A DNA stretch of 64,000 bases from Streptomyces liliiviolaceus (GTDB taxonomy: Bacteria > Actinomycetota > Actinomycetes > Streptomycetales > Streptomycetaceae). The stretch lies in NCBI RefSeq assembly GCF_018070025.1, contig NZ_JAGPYQ010000001.1, positions 7,130,001-7,194,000 on the forward strand, written 5' to 3'. This document shows positions 43,887 to 52,238 of the stretch, piece by piece (the stretch's first letter is position 1; each line of letters opens with the position of its first letter). The translations under genes were made by a program, and so were the position numbers. The notes beneath the pieces are model-generated. The model did no database searches, was not told where the DNA came from, and saw only the letters and a program-made list of their open reading frames with translations.

Positions 43887-44771
43887 ATGAAGACAACGCG
43901 AACACCGCAGGCGGCGGTGCCGACCGCCTCACCCGGTGCGACGGCCGTCCCGGCGCCGGCCGCGGCGGCCGGTCGTCTGCGCTCGTCCGCCGAAGGCGAC
44001 GTCGGCCCAGGACGAGGACGGCGATCGATGAGTACTCGGCTCTCGTCGGCCTGGCTCCGACGCCGGCGCCGCGTCGCCGTGGGGCTGGTGACCATGCTGG
44101 TGGTCGGCGCCGGGGTGAGCGAGGCAGTCGTCCGGCACGCGCTGGCCGCACGGGTGGCCAGCGCTCTCGACGGCAGACTCGGCTCCGAACCCGAGGTGTC
44201 GTTCGGTTCACGTCCGGTACTGCTCGCCGCCTTCGACGAAACACTCTCCTCGATGACGGTCTCGGGACGCACCGACGCTGCCGGCTACACCGACGTACCG
44301 GTCACAGCCCGGCTGTCCGACGTCACCGTCGACCGGGCTCGGCACACCACCACCGTGTCCGGCTCCCATGTCACCGCCGACGTCTCCACCGAGGCCATGA
44401 CGCGGCGCATGGCTTCAGGTGACGGCATGGACGCCGCCATGATCTCCGGCATCACCACCAACCCCACAGCGGGAACCCTGGATCTGACCGTCCAGGGCGG
44501 CCTGGCCACGATCCGGGTCACGCCCACCGTGGCCGACGGCAAGCTGGAACTGTCGGTGACCGGCGGCGAAGTACTCGGCTCCCCCGCCCCACCGGCTCTG
44601 CTGGACCGCGTACAGACGGCTGTCGACGCCCGGCCCACGCAGGACGGTCCGGAGCCACAGGGCGGGGCCGCCGCGCTCGGCCTCCGGCTGGCAGAGGTGA
44701 CCGTCACGGACGATGGCCTACGGGCCGGTCTCTCCGGTGGCAGGGCCGAACTCGAACGCACGGGGACCTGA
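43887..44771 (+). CDS. LmeA-like (DUF2993) phospholipid-binding protein
   Basis: This is a 294-residue protein. The first 45 residues are Ala/Pro-rich. A basic stretch and a hydrophobic signal anchor follow (RRRRRVAVGLVTMLVVGAGV, about residues 57-76), then a DUF2993 domain. LmeA of mycobacteria is a periplasmic phospholipid- and PIM-binding protein. The ATG at 43887 has GGAG upstream. An ATG at 44028 (MSTRLSSAW) is an attractive alternative because it lies just before the anchor. It is divergent from an MMPL operon, which suggests a shared envelope-lipid role. Confidence 0.8.
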   Translation: MKTTRTPQAAVPTASPGATAVPAPAAAAGRLRSSAEGDVGPGRGRRSMSTRLSSAWLRRRRRVAVGLVTMLVVGAGVSEAVVRHALAARVASALDGRLGSEPEVSFGSRPVLLAAFDETLSSMTVSGRTDAAGYTDVPVTARLSDVTVDRARHTTTVSGSHVTADVSTEAMTRRMASGDGMDAAMISGITTNPTAGTLDLTVQGGLATIRVTPTVADGKLELSVTGGEVLGSPAPPALLDRVQTAVDARPTQDGPEPQGGAAALGLRLAEVTVTDDGLRAGLSGGRAELERTGT

Positions 44772-44795
44772 CCGACGGATCAGTGTGCCCGTGTC

Positions 44796-45470
44796 TCAGG
44801 CCTCGCCGGCGGGTTTGCGGGGAGTCAGGCGGCGGACGAGGGCCAGCGCGGGACCGTCGACGAGCAGCAGGGCCAGCGGCCAGAATCCCAGTCCGGGGGC
44901 GGCCAGGACGAGCAGGAGGGCCACCGCCAGACAGGCGGCGTTGCCCATCACCTGCTCGACGACCTCTCTGCTGGGAGCCGTCTGCCGGGTGCCGGTCCGG
45001 TGCAGGGAGAGGGCCATGGCGGCGAGCGTGACGCTGGAGGCGAACAGAACGGCGACGTAGAGCGCGAGGACGAAGGGCTCGTCACCGTAGGTGCTGATCA
45101 TCTCCACCGGGAACGGCAGGACGACGATGCACATCAGCCACAGCACGTTGATCTGTGCGATGCGGCGGCTCACTTTCTCCGTACGCGCGAACACCTCGTG
45201 GTGAACCGTCCAGATGCGCCAGATGACGACGAAGCTCAGCAGGAAGCTGCTGATGGACGCCATGTGGTGGGTGACGACCTCGGCGGCGCTGTCGCCGTCC
45301 TCCATGGCGTCGGGCACGAGGTCGACGAGCGGGATCGCCAGCAACGTGATGGCGATCGCCACCACGGCGTCGCTGAAGTACGTCAGCCGGTGCGCGGGCA
45401 GAGAGGAGCGTACGGCGGCTTCCGCCGTGGTGTCGCCGTCGTGGTACCTGGCGCGGGGATTGGCGTGCAT
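44796..45470 (-). CDS. TMEM175-family (DUF1211) potassium channel-like protein
   Basis: This is a 224-residue membrane protein with about six helices. The family signature is present near residue 31 (TYFSDAVVAIAITLLAI), the FSD motif that lines the pore of bacterial TMEM175 channels. A second conserved block, WRIWTVHHEVF, follows. Bacterial members are K+-selective. It is divergent from a TetR gene, with a near-perfect palindrome between, so it is probably repressed by that TetR protein. Confidence 0.88.
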   Translation of the reverse strand: MHANPRARYHDGDTTAEAAVRSSLPAHRLTYFSDAVVAIAITLLAIPLVDLVPDAMEDGDSAAEVVTHHMASISSFLLSFVVIWRIWTVHHEVFARTEKVSRRIAQINVLWLMCIVVLPFPVEMISTYGDEPFVLALYVAVLFASSVTLAAMALSLHRTGTRQTAPSREVVEQVMGNAACLAVALLLVLAAPGLGFWPLALLLVDGPALALVRRLTPRKPAGEA

Positions 45471-45582
45471 GGTGATCGTTTCCCTGAGACGGAGGGGTAG
45501 GGCTGCGGACGTGACCGCTAGGACAGTGGCGATGGCGATGACCCGGTGGCGCGGTCAGGGACGTCGGCGCGCAGAGCATTCT

Positions 45583-45607
45583 CAGTTTTTAACTAAGTTA
45601 AAAACTG
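45583..45607. promoter_or_regulatory. TetR operator palindrome
   Basis: CAGTTTTTAACT (45583-45594) and AGTTAAAAACTG (45596-45607) are exact reverse complements around a single A. This very AT-rich 25-bp site lies 40 bp before the TetR start and 113 bp before the divergent TMEM175 start. It probably serves both promoters. Confidence 0.85.
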
Positions 45608-45647
45608 GTTGCAGAGAGAGTGGATCAGCTGAGGTAAGTTGTCAAGC

Positions 45648-46283
45648 ATGGTCAAAGGGCTGAGCCGTGAAGGCATCGTGACCGCGGCCCTGAAGGTGCT
45701 CGACACCCAGGGCATCGACGGGGTGACGGTGCGCGCGGTGGCGGCCCAACTAGGGGTCAAGGCACCCGCGCTGTACTACTACGTGCACAACAAGCAGGAC
45801 CTGCTGGACGAGATGGGCACCGAGATCCAGCGCCGCGTCGTGACCGCGCTCCGGGGCCACGTGGCCACCGGCGACTGGCTCGACGACCTCACCGCCTACG
45901 CGGGTGCGCTGCGCGCCGAGTACCTGGAACACCGCGACGGCGCCCGCACCTTCAGCGGCACACTGATCACCGACCCGGACGTCCTCAAGGCGCAGGAACC
46001 CTGGCTGCGGCGCTGGGTCGCCGCCGGCGTCCCGCCCGCCGCCGCTTTCGACGCCACCGAGACGGTCACCGCCTTCGTCGTCGGCTTCGTCATCGAGGAG
46101 CAGGAGCGGCTGCAGTCCTCCGCCGACCCCTCGCGCTACTCACCCCAGGAGCGCGACCGGCGGCTCGGCCCCGAGGTCCCCCTCGTCGCCGCGTCCGGAC
46201 ACGCCCGCGACAACAACCAGACACGCTTCGAACGCCAACTCAAAACCGTGATCACAGGAATCGACCGACAGCTCGACTCTTGA
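45648..46283 (+). CDS. TetR-family repressor
   Basis: This is a 211-residue regulator with an N-terminal helix-turn-helix (VRAVAAQLGVKAPALYYYVHNKQDLL). The C-terminal domain resembles the TetR_C group of tetracycline-type repressors. The ATG at 45648 has GAGG upstream. The palindrome at 45583-45607 is the likely operator, implying control of its own gene and of the TMEM175 gene. The effector is unknown. Confidence 0.9.
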   Translation: MVKGLSREGIVTAALKVLDTQGIDGVTVRAVAAQLGVKAPALYYYVHNKQDLLDEMGTEIQRRVVTALRGHVATGDWLDDLTAYAGALRAEYLEHRDGARTFSGTLITDPDVLKAQEPWLRRWVAAGVPPAAAFDATETVTAFVVGFVIEEQERLQSSADPSRYSPQERDRRLGPEVPLVAASGHARDNNQTRFERQLKTVITGIDRQLDS

Positions 46284-46435
46284 GCGGCGGTCCGGAGCGC
46301 TGCGTACACGACGAGGTCACAACGGCCTGCGGACGAGGCGGTCCCGTGTGGGGGCAGTCGGGTGCGTCTCCGAGGGCAGCCGTCGTGCCCTGCCGCCTCC
46401 TGACCGGGTGCCCGCGGTGCGACTAGCGTCCGAGA

Positions 46436-47875
46436 GTGAGCCTTTGGACTTCTCTGGAACCCGCCTCCGCGACCGTGGACCCGGGTGACAGTACGACCGT
46501 GCGACTGCGTCTGCGCAACACAGGTGATGTGGTGGACGAGTACCGCTTCGAGGCGGTCGGTCCGCTGGCGCCGTGGGCCAGAGTCGAGCCGCAGGTGCTG
46601 CGGCTCTATCCGGGGACGACCGGCTCGGTGGATGTGACGTTCTCGCCGCCGCGAACGCCGGATGCGACGGCGGGCCCGAATCCGTACGCGGTCCGGGTCA
46701 CGCCGACCGAGCATCCTGACGCGACGACCGTTCCCGAGGGGAATCTGACGATCACTCCGTTCACGGAGGTGCGGGCGGAGTTGGTGCCGCCGACCGTGAA
46801 GGGGCGTTTCCGGGGGCGGCCGAAGCTGGCCGTGGACAACCTCGGCAATACGAAGCTGACGGCGTCGGTGAGCGGTAGCGACAACGGGGACCAGCTCTCG
46901 TACGACGTCCATCCGTCGAACGTGCAGATCGAGCCGGGCCGTGCCGCGTTCGTGAAGACGACGCTCAAGCCGCGCCAGATCATCTGGTTCGGGTCGAAGG
47001 AGTCCCGGCCCTACACACTGGCTGTCCAGCGGTCGGGGGTGGATCCGCTGGGTGTGGAAGGGACGTACGTCCAGAAGGGGTTCCTGCCGCGCTGGCTCGC
47101 CACCTTCCTCGGCATCTTCATGGCACTCGCCATCACCTTCGTGATGCTCTGGATCGCCTACAAGCCCAGCGTCCGCAGCACCGCCACGGAGAAGATCGAG
47201 GAAGCCGGCGTCAGCACCCTGGCACCCTCCCTCTCACCGACCCCCGAAGCGCCGAAGGCCCCGCCCTCCGTCCCCACGACACCCCCGGCCGCGACCGAGA
47301 CGCAGAAGCCGGGCGGAGCGGGAGCCGGGGGCGGGGGCGGGGGCGGCGGTTCCGGGGACGAGGAGACCAAGCCCCCGGAGCGGACCGCGGCGACCGCCGT
47401 CCAGAAACTCGCCGCCCAGGACCCGACCGGACGGCACATCTGCTACCGGGTCTACGTGTCCGGCAAGGGCTGGACCGACGCCGTGTGCGACGGCGCGACG
47501 GCCGGCACCGTGGGCGAGGAGACGCCGCTCAAGGCCGTCAACATCGCCGTGTCGGGGACCAAGGGCACAAGCAGCGCCGCCTTCGTCCACAACCCGGACT
47601 CCACCAACGGTGAGGGGCACTTCCCCGACCCGTGGTCAGGCGCCGCCGACGGTATCGACAACTACGTCGGCAGCACCAAGAAGGACGCCCCGAACATGCT
47701 GGGGTTCACCATCAACGTCGGAGGCGGCAGCAGCAGCGTCTGCCAGGCCGCCCACGTCCACAACGACGCCTGGCTCGGCCTGGAATGCGACGATCCCAAG
47801 TCCGGGTTCGACTTCACCTACGCCGGCACCCACAACAACGACCTCTGGCTCGAAGCGATCAGGCTCGCTGTGTGA
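46436..47875 (+). CDS. Membrane-anchored protein with Ig-like N-terminus and ChW-like C-terminus
   Basis: This is a 479-residue protein of a type often labelled hydrolytic protein in Streptomyces, although no catalytic motif is visible. Residues 1-105 form an Ig-like, beta-rich domain (SLEPASATVDPGDSTTVRL). A second beta domain reaches residue 200. One transmembrane helix lies near 220-242 (FLGIFMALAITFVMLWIAY). A Pro/Gly linker (GGAGAGGGGGGGGSG) follows. The C-terminal 150 residues resemble the hydrophobic-W type fold (YRVYVSGKGWTDAVCDG). The start is the GTG at 46436. It converges on the sigma-factor gene over a strong terminator. Confidence 0.75.
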   Translation: MSLWTSLEPASATVDPGDSTTVRLRLRNTGDVVDEYRFEAVGPLAPWARVEPQVLRLYPGTTGSVDVTFSPPRTPDATAGPNPYAVRVTPTEHPDATTVPEGNLTITPFTEVRAELVPPTVKGRFRGRPKLAVDNLGNTKLTASVSGSDNGDQLSYDVHPSNVQIEPGRAAFVKTTLKPRQIIWFGSKESRPYTLAVQRSGVDPLGVEGTYVQKGFLPRWLATFLGIFMALAITFVMLWIAYKPSVRSTATEKIEEAGVSTLAPSLSPTPEAPKAPPSVPTTPPAATETQKPGGAGAGGGGGGGGSGDEETKPPERTAATAVQKLAAQDPTGRHICYRVYVSGKGWTDAVCDGATAGTVGEETPLKAVNIAVSGTKGTSSAAFVHNPDSTNGEGHFPDPWSGAADGIDNYVGSTKKDAPNMLGFTINVGGGSSSVCQAAHVHNDAWLGLECDDPKSGFDFTYAGTHNNDLWLEAIRLAV

Positions 47876-47882
47876 ACCAGGG

Positions 47883-47919
47883 GGAAGGGGTGCCGGTGAC
47901 TTGCGCCGGCACCCCTTCC
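47883..47919. terminator. Strong bidirectional terminator hairpin
   Basis: GGAAGGGGTGCCGG (47883-47896) pairs perfectly with CCGGCACCCCTTCC (47906-47919) around a 9-nt loop. It lies just after the + strand gene ending at 47875 and before the - strand sigma-factor stop at 47957. Confidence 0.88.
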
Positions 47920-47956
47920 GTCGGCTTTCTCAGCCCCTTCTGCCTCGTCAGCCCCG

Positions 47957-48709
47957 TCAGGCAGCCAGGGCCGCGGGTGTGGGTGCGGGTGCGGTGGTGA
48001 GGGGGTCGGGGTCGGCCAGCAGGTCCATGAGCGTGGCCCGGGCTCTGGCCACCCGGGAGCGGACCGTTCCCACGGGGCAGTCGCTGAGCGCGGCCGCCTC
48101 CGCGTAGGGCAGCCCCATCAACTGCGTGAGAACGAACGCCTCACGACGCTCGTCCGGCAGCGCGGCCAGCAGATCGAGGAGTACGACCCCGTCGTCGAAG
48201 CCGGGCAGGCCGCGCGGCTGGGCCCGTTCGACCGCCAGCCGCCAGTCCGGTACGTCGGACAGGCGCGGCCGGGCGGCGGCGTACCGGAGGCTGTCGACCA
48301 CGGCGCGGCGCGCGATGGCCAACAGCCAGGTCCGGGCCGAGCAGCGGCCCTCGAATCTGTGCAGGCTGCCGAGCGCCCGCAGGAACGTGTCCTGGGCCAG
48401 GTCGTCGGCGGCCTGGGGGTCGGCGGAGAGGTACGCGACATAGCGCACGACGTCACGGTGCAGGGCGCGCACGAAGCGGTCGACCGCGTCCGGGTCGCCG
48501 CCCCGGGCGGCCAGCGCCCAGGCGGTTATCGACTCGTCGGCGGAGGCCGCGGTCTCACCACCACTGCCGTCTCTGTCGCTTCCGATGCTTGCGTCGCCGT
48601 TGCCGCTTGCGCCGCTCGCGCCGCTTCTGTCGCTTGCGTCGCCGTTGTTGCTTCCGCCGTGTGGGACGGGCGGGGCAGGAGTGATCACCAGGTGTCCTTC
48701 TCGGGTCAT
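47957..48709 (-). CDS. ECF-family RNA polymerase sigma factor
   Basis: This is a 250-residue sigma-70 family protein. The first 65 residues are a Gly/Ser/Asp low-complexity tail (NNGDASDRSGASGASGNGDA). Region 2 contains LSADPQAADDLAQDTFLRAL and WLLAIARR. Region 4 contains LPYAEAAALSDCPVGTVRSRVARAR. The ATG at 48709 is the first in a sensible context. The frame is open further upstream without homology. The next gene upstream on the same strand encodes a Met/His-rich membrane protein. No anti-sigma gene of the classical kind is adjacent. Confidence 0.88.
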   Translation of the reverse strand: MTREGHLVITPAPPVPHGGSNNGDASDRSGASGASGNGDASIGSDRDGSGGETAASADESITAWALAARGGDPDAVDRFVRALHRDVVRYVAYLSADPQAADDLAQDTFLRALGSLHRFEGRCSARTWLLAIARRAVVDSLRYAAARPRLSDVPDWRLAVERAQPRGLPGFDDGVVLLDLLAALPDERREAFVLTQLMGLPYAEAAALSDCPVGTVRSRVARARATLMDLLADPDPLTTAPAPTPAALAA

Positions 48710-48878
48710 CCGTGATCCGGACCGGCGGCGCGTGCGCATGGTGCGTACGTATGGCGCGTACGCATGCTGCGTTCGCGTGGCGCGCTCGCGCGTCGGTCCG
48801 GCGTGGGGGTACGGCCGTACGCGGAGGTACGGCCGACGCCCGAGGCGCGCAGGGCGACGCCTCGGGGATCCGGCTGTC

Positions 48879-49598
48879 TCAACTGGCAGCGGATCCCACG
48901 GGCGGACCCCGAGAAGTGATGGCGTGGACGAGAAGGAGCCGCCGTGGCGAACGGTCGGAGGAACCACAGCGGGCGCGGACACGCGGGCGGTGCGGGGGCG
49001 TGGGCAGCGCGAGCAGCAGCCGCAGGGGTGCGACGAGCCGTCCGGCGACCGCGCGCAGGATGCGGAAGGCGGCGCGTTCGCCGTACGCCAGCCACAACCC
49101 GCACAGCAGCGCGGCCAACAGGTGGGCGGCGAGCATGCCGAGCGAGGACGTTCCGTCCATGGCGTGCGCCGACTGACTCATGGCATCGGAGCCCATGTGG
49201 CCCGCACCCATGTGCCCGGCGCCCATGTGGTCCACAGCCATGTGGCCGGAACCCATGTGCCCCATCGACGACATGGACCCCATGTCTGTAGCCGACATGT
49301 GCGCCGCACCCGTCCCCGGGCCGGAGGCCACCGACCCCGCCGTCATCGACCCCGCGAGCGAGAACGACCAGTGGAGCAGTCCCTGGGTGACGACCACCAC
49401 CGACACGATCAGGGGGAGTCCGCGCTCCCGGTCGGCCAGGCACCAGCCCGCGCCGCCCGTCGCCACGGTCCCGGCGGCCATCGTCCACCAGGCCACCGGG
49501 GCACCGGACATGAGCACGTGGCCGAGGGCGGCGAGCAGCACGCAGACGACCGCGAACACCGCGGCCCGTACCGTGCGCACACCCCACCCAGCAGTCAT
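48879..49598 (-). CDS. Membrane protein with Met/His-rich segment
   Basis: This is a 239-residue protein. Three or four hydrophobic helices lie in the first 80 residues. A striking Met/His/Gly segment follows (about residues 95-145, with MGHMGSGHMAVDHMGAGHMG repeated in type). One more helix and a basic tail complete it. Met/His-rich loops commonly bind copper or silver, so a metal role is inferred. The ATG at 49598 has a well-placed GAGG, better than the ATG at 49610. The ECF sigma gene lies 169 bp downstream on the same strand. Confidence 0.75.
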   Translation of the reverse strand: MTAGWGVRTVRAAVFAVVCVLLAALGHVLMSGAPVAWWTMAAGTVATGGAGWCLADRERGLPLIVSVVVVTQGLLHWSFSLAGSMTAGSVASGPGTGAAHMSATDMGSMSSMGHMGSGHMAVDHMGAGHMGAGHMGSDAMSQSAHAMDGTSSLGMLAAHLLAALLCGLWLAYGERAAFRILRAVAGRLVAPLRLLLALPTPPHRPRVRARCGSSDRSPRRLLLVHAITSRGPPVGSAAS

Positions 49599-49744
49599 GA
49601 CGGGCCTCATCCTCGCATTCGTCGCGCGTGCGTCGTGGTGAGGTACGGGAATTGCCCCCGTCCCACCCTCAACACACGGCGCGTGATCCAGAACACAGGG
49701 CGGGCCCGGAACTTCACCCGCGTCCGAACCGACGTCCGCGCGAA

Positions 49745-50413
49745 CTAGGCGTCACACGTGGCCCTCCCCCGCGTCGGCATCCGTACGTCCACCGCCGTCA
49801 GCGCCATCGCCAGGGGGCCCGGTGCAAGGAACGCCAGCGGCAGCAGCATCCACGCGCACATCACGGCCGCCGCGAGGGCGAGCAGGACGAGGCCGCTGCC
49901 GCCCGCGTCCCTGACGGAGTCGCGGGCGGCGCCCGCCACCGCCGCCCGCCAGTCGGTGAGCGACTCGGGGCGCCCGCAGGCACGCAGGCCGACGACAGCC
50001 GCGTACCCGCCGAGGGCCGCGGCGACGACGGCGAACAGCGGTCCGCCGGGCAGTCCGGCGCGGGCCAGGGCCAGGTCCGCCCAGAGCAGCAGGACTCCGG
50101 TCAGGGCCAGCGTCCCGGCCGCGAGGTCGCCGGGGCGCAGCCGGCGCCGCAGGGCCGTCAAGTAGCGTCCCGCCGTGGCCGGCCGGTCCTCGCGGGCGCC
50201 GCGCAGGACCGCGCACGCCGTGGACAGCGCGGCGGGCAGGGTGACGACCGGCAGCGACGCGAGGGCCGTGCACACGCCCACGCTCAGCACGTCCGCGAAC
50301 AGCGTCATACGCGGCCCGAAGATCTCACCCGTCTCCCGGGCCTGCCCACCGCTCATGATCCCTCGACTCCCACTCATGCCTCGGCTCCCGCCCGTACCTC
50401 GGCTCCCGCTCAT
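49745..50413 (-). CDS. YesL-like (DUF624) membrane protein
   Basis: This is a 222-residue protein with four to five hydrophobic helices. The first 35 residues are a repetitive MSGSRGTGGSRGMSGSRG tail, followed by GEIFGPRMTLFADVLSVGV. YesL-type proteins commonly accompany carbohydrate ABC transporters of this kind and have no proven role. It overlaps the second permease gene by 4 bp and ends the sugar operon. An internal ATG at MTLFADV (about 50308) would give the core without the repeat tail. Confidence 0.75.
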   Translation of the reverse strand: MSGSRGTGGSRGMSGSRGIMSGGQARETGEIFGPRMTLFADVLSVGVCTALASLPVVTLPAALSTACAVLRGAREDRPATAGRYLTALRRRLRPGDLAAGTLALTGVLLLWADLALARAGLPGGPLFAVVAAALGGYAAVVGLRACGRPESLTDWRAAVAGAARDSVRDAGGSGLVLLALAAAVMCAWMLLPLAFLAPGPLAMALTAVDVRMPTRGRATCDA

Positions 50414-51300
50414 CCCTTGATCCCGGAGTTCGCCATGCCCTCGACCAGGAACCGCTGGAAGGCGAGGAAGAACAGCACGATCGGCAGCAGGGCGATCACC
50501 GACATCGCGAACATCGGGCCGAAGGCCGAGGTGCTCGACGCGTCCACGAACGACCGCAGGGCCAGCGTGAGCGTGAACTTCTCCGGTGAGAAGAGGTAGA
50601 TCAGCTGGGTGAAGAAGTCGTTCCAGGTCCAGATGAAGGTGAAGATCGCCGTGGTGATGAGGGCGGGCCGGGTCAGCGGCAGGATGACGAGGAAGAAGCT
50701 GCGGAACGGCCCGCAGCCGTCGATCCGCGCCGCCTCCTCCAGTTCGCGCGGCAGCCCCCGCATGAACTGCACGATGAGGAAGACGAAGAACGCCTCCGTG
50801 GCGAGGAACTTGGGCAGGATCAGCGGCCAGTAGGTGTTCACCATGCCGAGCTGGTTGAAGATGATGTACTGCGGGATCAGCACGGCGTGGTGCGGCAGCA
50901 TGATCGTCGCGATCATGAAGGCGAACAGCGGCCCGCGGAAGCGGAACCGCAGCCGGGCGAAGGCGTACGCGGCCAGGGAGCAGCTGAGTACGTTGCCGAC
51001 GACCGCGCCGCCCGCGATGAGCAGCGAGTTGCCGAGCAGCCGCCACACGGAGACGTCGTTCACGCCGTCGAGGGCGGTCGAGTAGTTGGACCATTCCAGG
51101 CTGCCGGGCAGCAGGTCGAGGCTGGCGATCACCTCGTCGGCGGGCTTGAGCGAGGTCGCGAGCAGCCAGGCCAGCGGGTACAGCATGACGATGAGCGCGG
51201 CCAGGGCGCCGAGGTGCAGGGCGATGCGGCGCCCGGCGATCGGCTTGCGTGCAGAAGAAGCCGTAGCGGCAGTACTGGTGGTGCTGGTCGAGGTGGTCAT
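50410..51300 (-). CDS. Carbohydrate ABC transporter permease, second subunit
   Basis: This is a 296-residue membrane protein of the MalG type, with six helices. The cytoplasmic EAA loop is visible (ELEEAARIDGCGPFRSFFLVILPLTRPAL), where it couples to an ATPase encoded elsewhere. The N-terminal Thr/Ser-rich tail is short. It overlaps the first permease gene by 4 bp. No ATPase gene is in this operon. Streptomyces often uses the shared MsiK ATPase for such systems. Confidence 0.92.
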   Translation of the reverse strand: MTTSTSTTSTAATASSARKPIAGRRIALHLGALAALIVMLYPLAWLLATSLKPADEVIASLDLLPGSLEWSNYSTALDGVNDVSVWRLLGNSLLIAGGAVVGNVLSCSLAAYAFARLRFRFRGPLFAFMIATIMLPHHAVLIPQYIIFNQLGMVNTYWPLILPKFLATEAFFVFLIVQFMRGLPRELEEAARIDGCGPFRSFFLVILPLTRPALITTAIFTFIWTWNDFFTQLIYLFSPEKFTLTLALRSFVDASSTSAFGPMFAMSVIALLPIVLFFLAFQRFLVEGMANSGIKG

Positions 51301-52238
51301 CGGTCCCCCTCGGACGCGTAGAAGACCCAGGTGCGGGACGTGCGGAACAGCACCGCCGTGACGGCGCCGATGACGATCAGCAGGACCCAGGCCATCGCGG
51401 AGGCGTAGCCCATGTGGGAGGCGACGAAGCCGCGGTCGTAGAGGTAGAGGGTGTAGAAGAGCGTCGAGTCGGCGGGGCCGCCCTTGCCGCCGCTCACCGC
51501 GAAGGCGGGGGTGAAGACCTGGAACGCCTGGATGGTCTGGAGCACCAGGTTGAAGAAGATCACCGGGGAGAGCATGGGCACGGTGATGGACAGGAACTGC
51601 CTCCACCGGCTCGCCCCGTCCACGGACGCCGCCTCGTACAACTCGGTGGGGATCTGCTGGAGTCCGGCGAGGAAGATGACCATCGGAGCGCCGAACTGCC
51701 ACACGGTGAGCAGGGCGACGGCGAACAGCGCCCAGCCGGGCCGGTTGACCCAGCCGCCGGTGCCGAGCAGGTTGTCGACCGTGCCGCCGTCGTTGAACAG
51801 CGCCCGCCACACCAACGCGATGGACATGGAGGCGCCGAGCAGGGAGGGCGCGTAGAACGCCGAGCGGTAGAAACCCCGGCCGCGTCGCATGGACTTGAGG
51901 CCGAGCGCGACGACGAGCGCGAGGCCGAGTTGGAGGGGTACGGCGATCACGACGTAGGTGAGGGTCGCGCCGACCGAACGCCAGTAGCGCGGGTCCTCGG
52001 TGAACATCTGCGTGTAGTTGCGCAGGCCCACCCAGTGGGGCGGGTTGAACAAGTCGTAGTCGGTGAAGGAGAGATAGAGCGACACGGCCATCGGGAGCAG
52101 GGTCAGCACGGCGGCGCCGAGCACCCACGGGGAGAGGAACACCCAGGCGGCGCCCTCGCGTCGACGTCCACCGGGCCGCTTCACGGGAACGGTCTTCGCG
52201 GCGGGGGTGGTCACGGGAGTGTCGGTGGTGGTGGTCAT
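51297..52238 (-). CDS. Carbohydrate ABC transporter permease, first subunit
   Basis: This is a 313-residue membrane protein of the MalF/UgpA type with six helices. It has the EAA loop (ELYEAASVDGASRWRQFLSITVPMLSPVIF). The Thr-rich N-terminus precedes a first helix at FLSPWVLGAAVLTLLPMAVSLYLS. It overlaps the binding-protein gene (ATGA) and the second permease gene. With the lipoprotein encoded at 52235 it forms a sugar importer. Confidence 0.92.
   Translation of the reverse strand: MTTTTDTPVTTPAAKTVPVKRPGGRRREGAAWVFLSPWVLGAAVLTLLPMAVSLYLSFTDYDLFNPPHWVGLRNYTQMFTEDPRYWRSVGATLTYVVIAVPLQLGLALVVALGLKSMRRGRGFYRSAFYAPSLLGASMSIALVWRALFNDGGTVDNLLGTGGWVNRPGWALFAVALLTVWQFGAPMVIFLAGLQQIPTELYEAASVDGASRWRQFLSITVPMLSPVIFFNLVLQTIQAFQVFTPAFAVSGGKGGPADSTLFYTLYLYDRGFVASHMGYASAMAWVLLIVIGAVTAVLFRTSRTWVFYASEGDR

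Noticed and set aside
49628..50599. A 323-codon + strand frame over the sugar operon
   Set aside because: It is Arg/Gln/His-rich with no domain and runs antisense to the YesL-like and permease genes.
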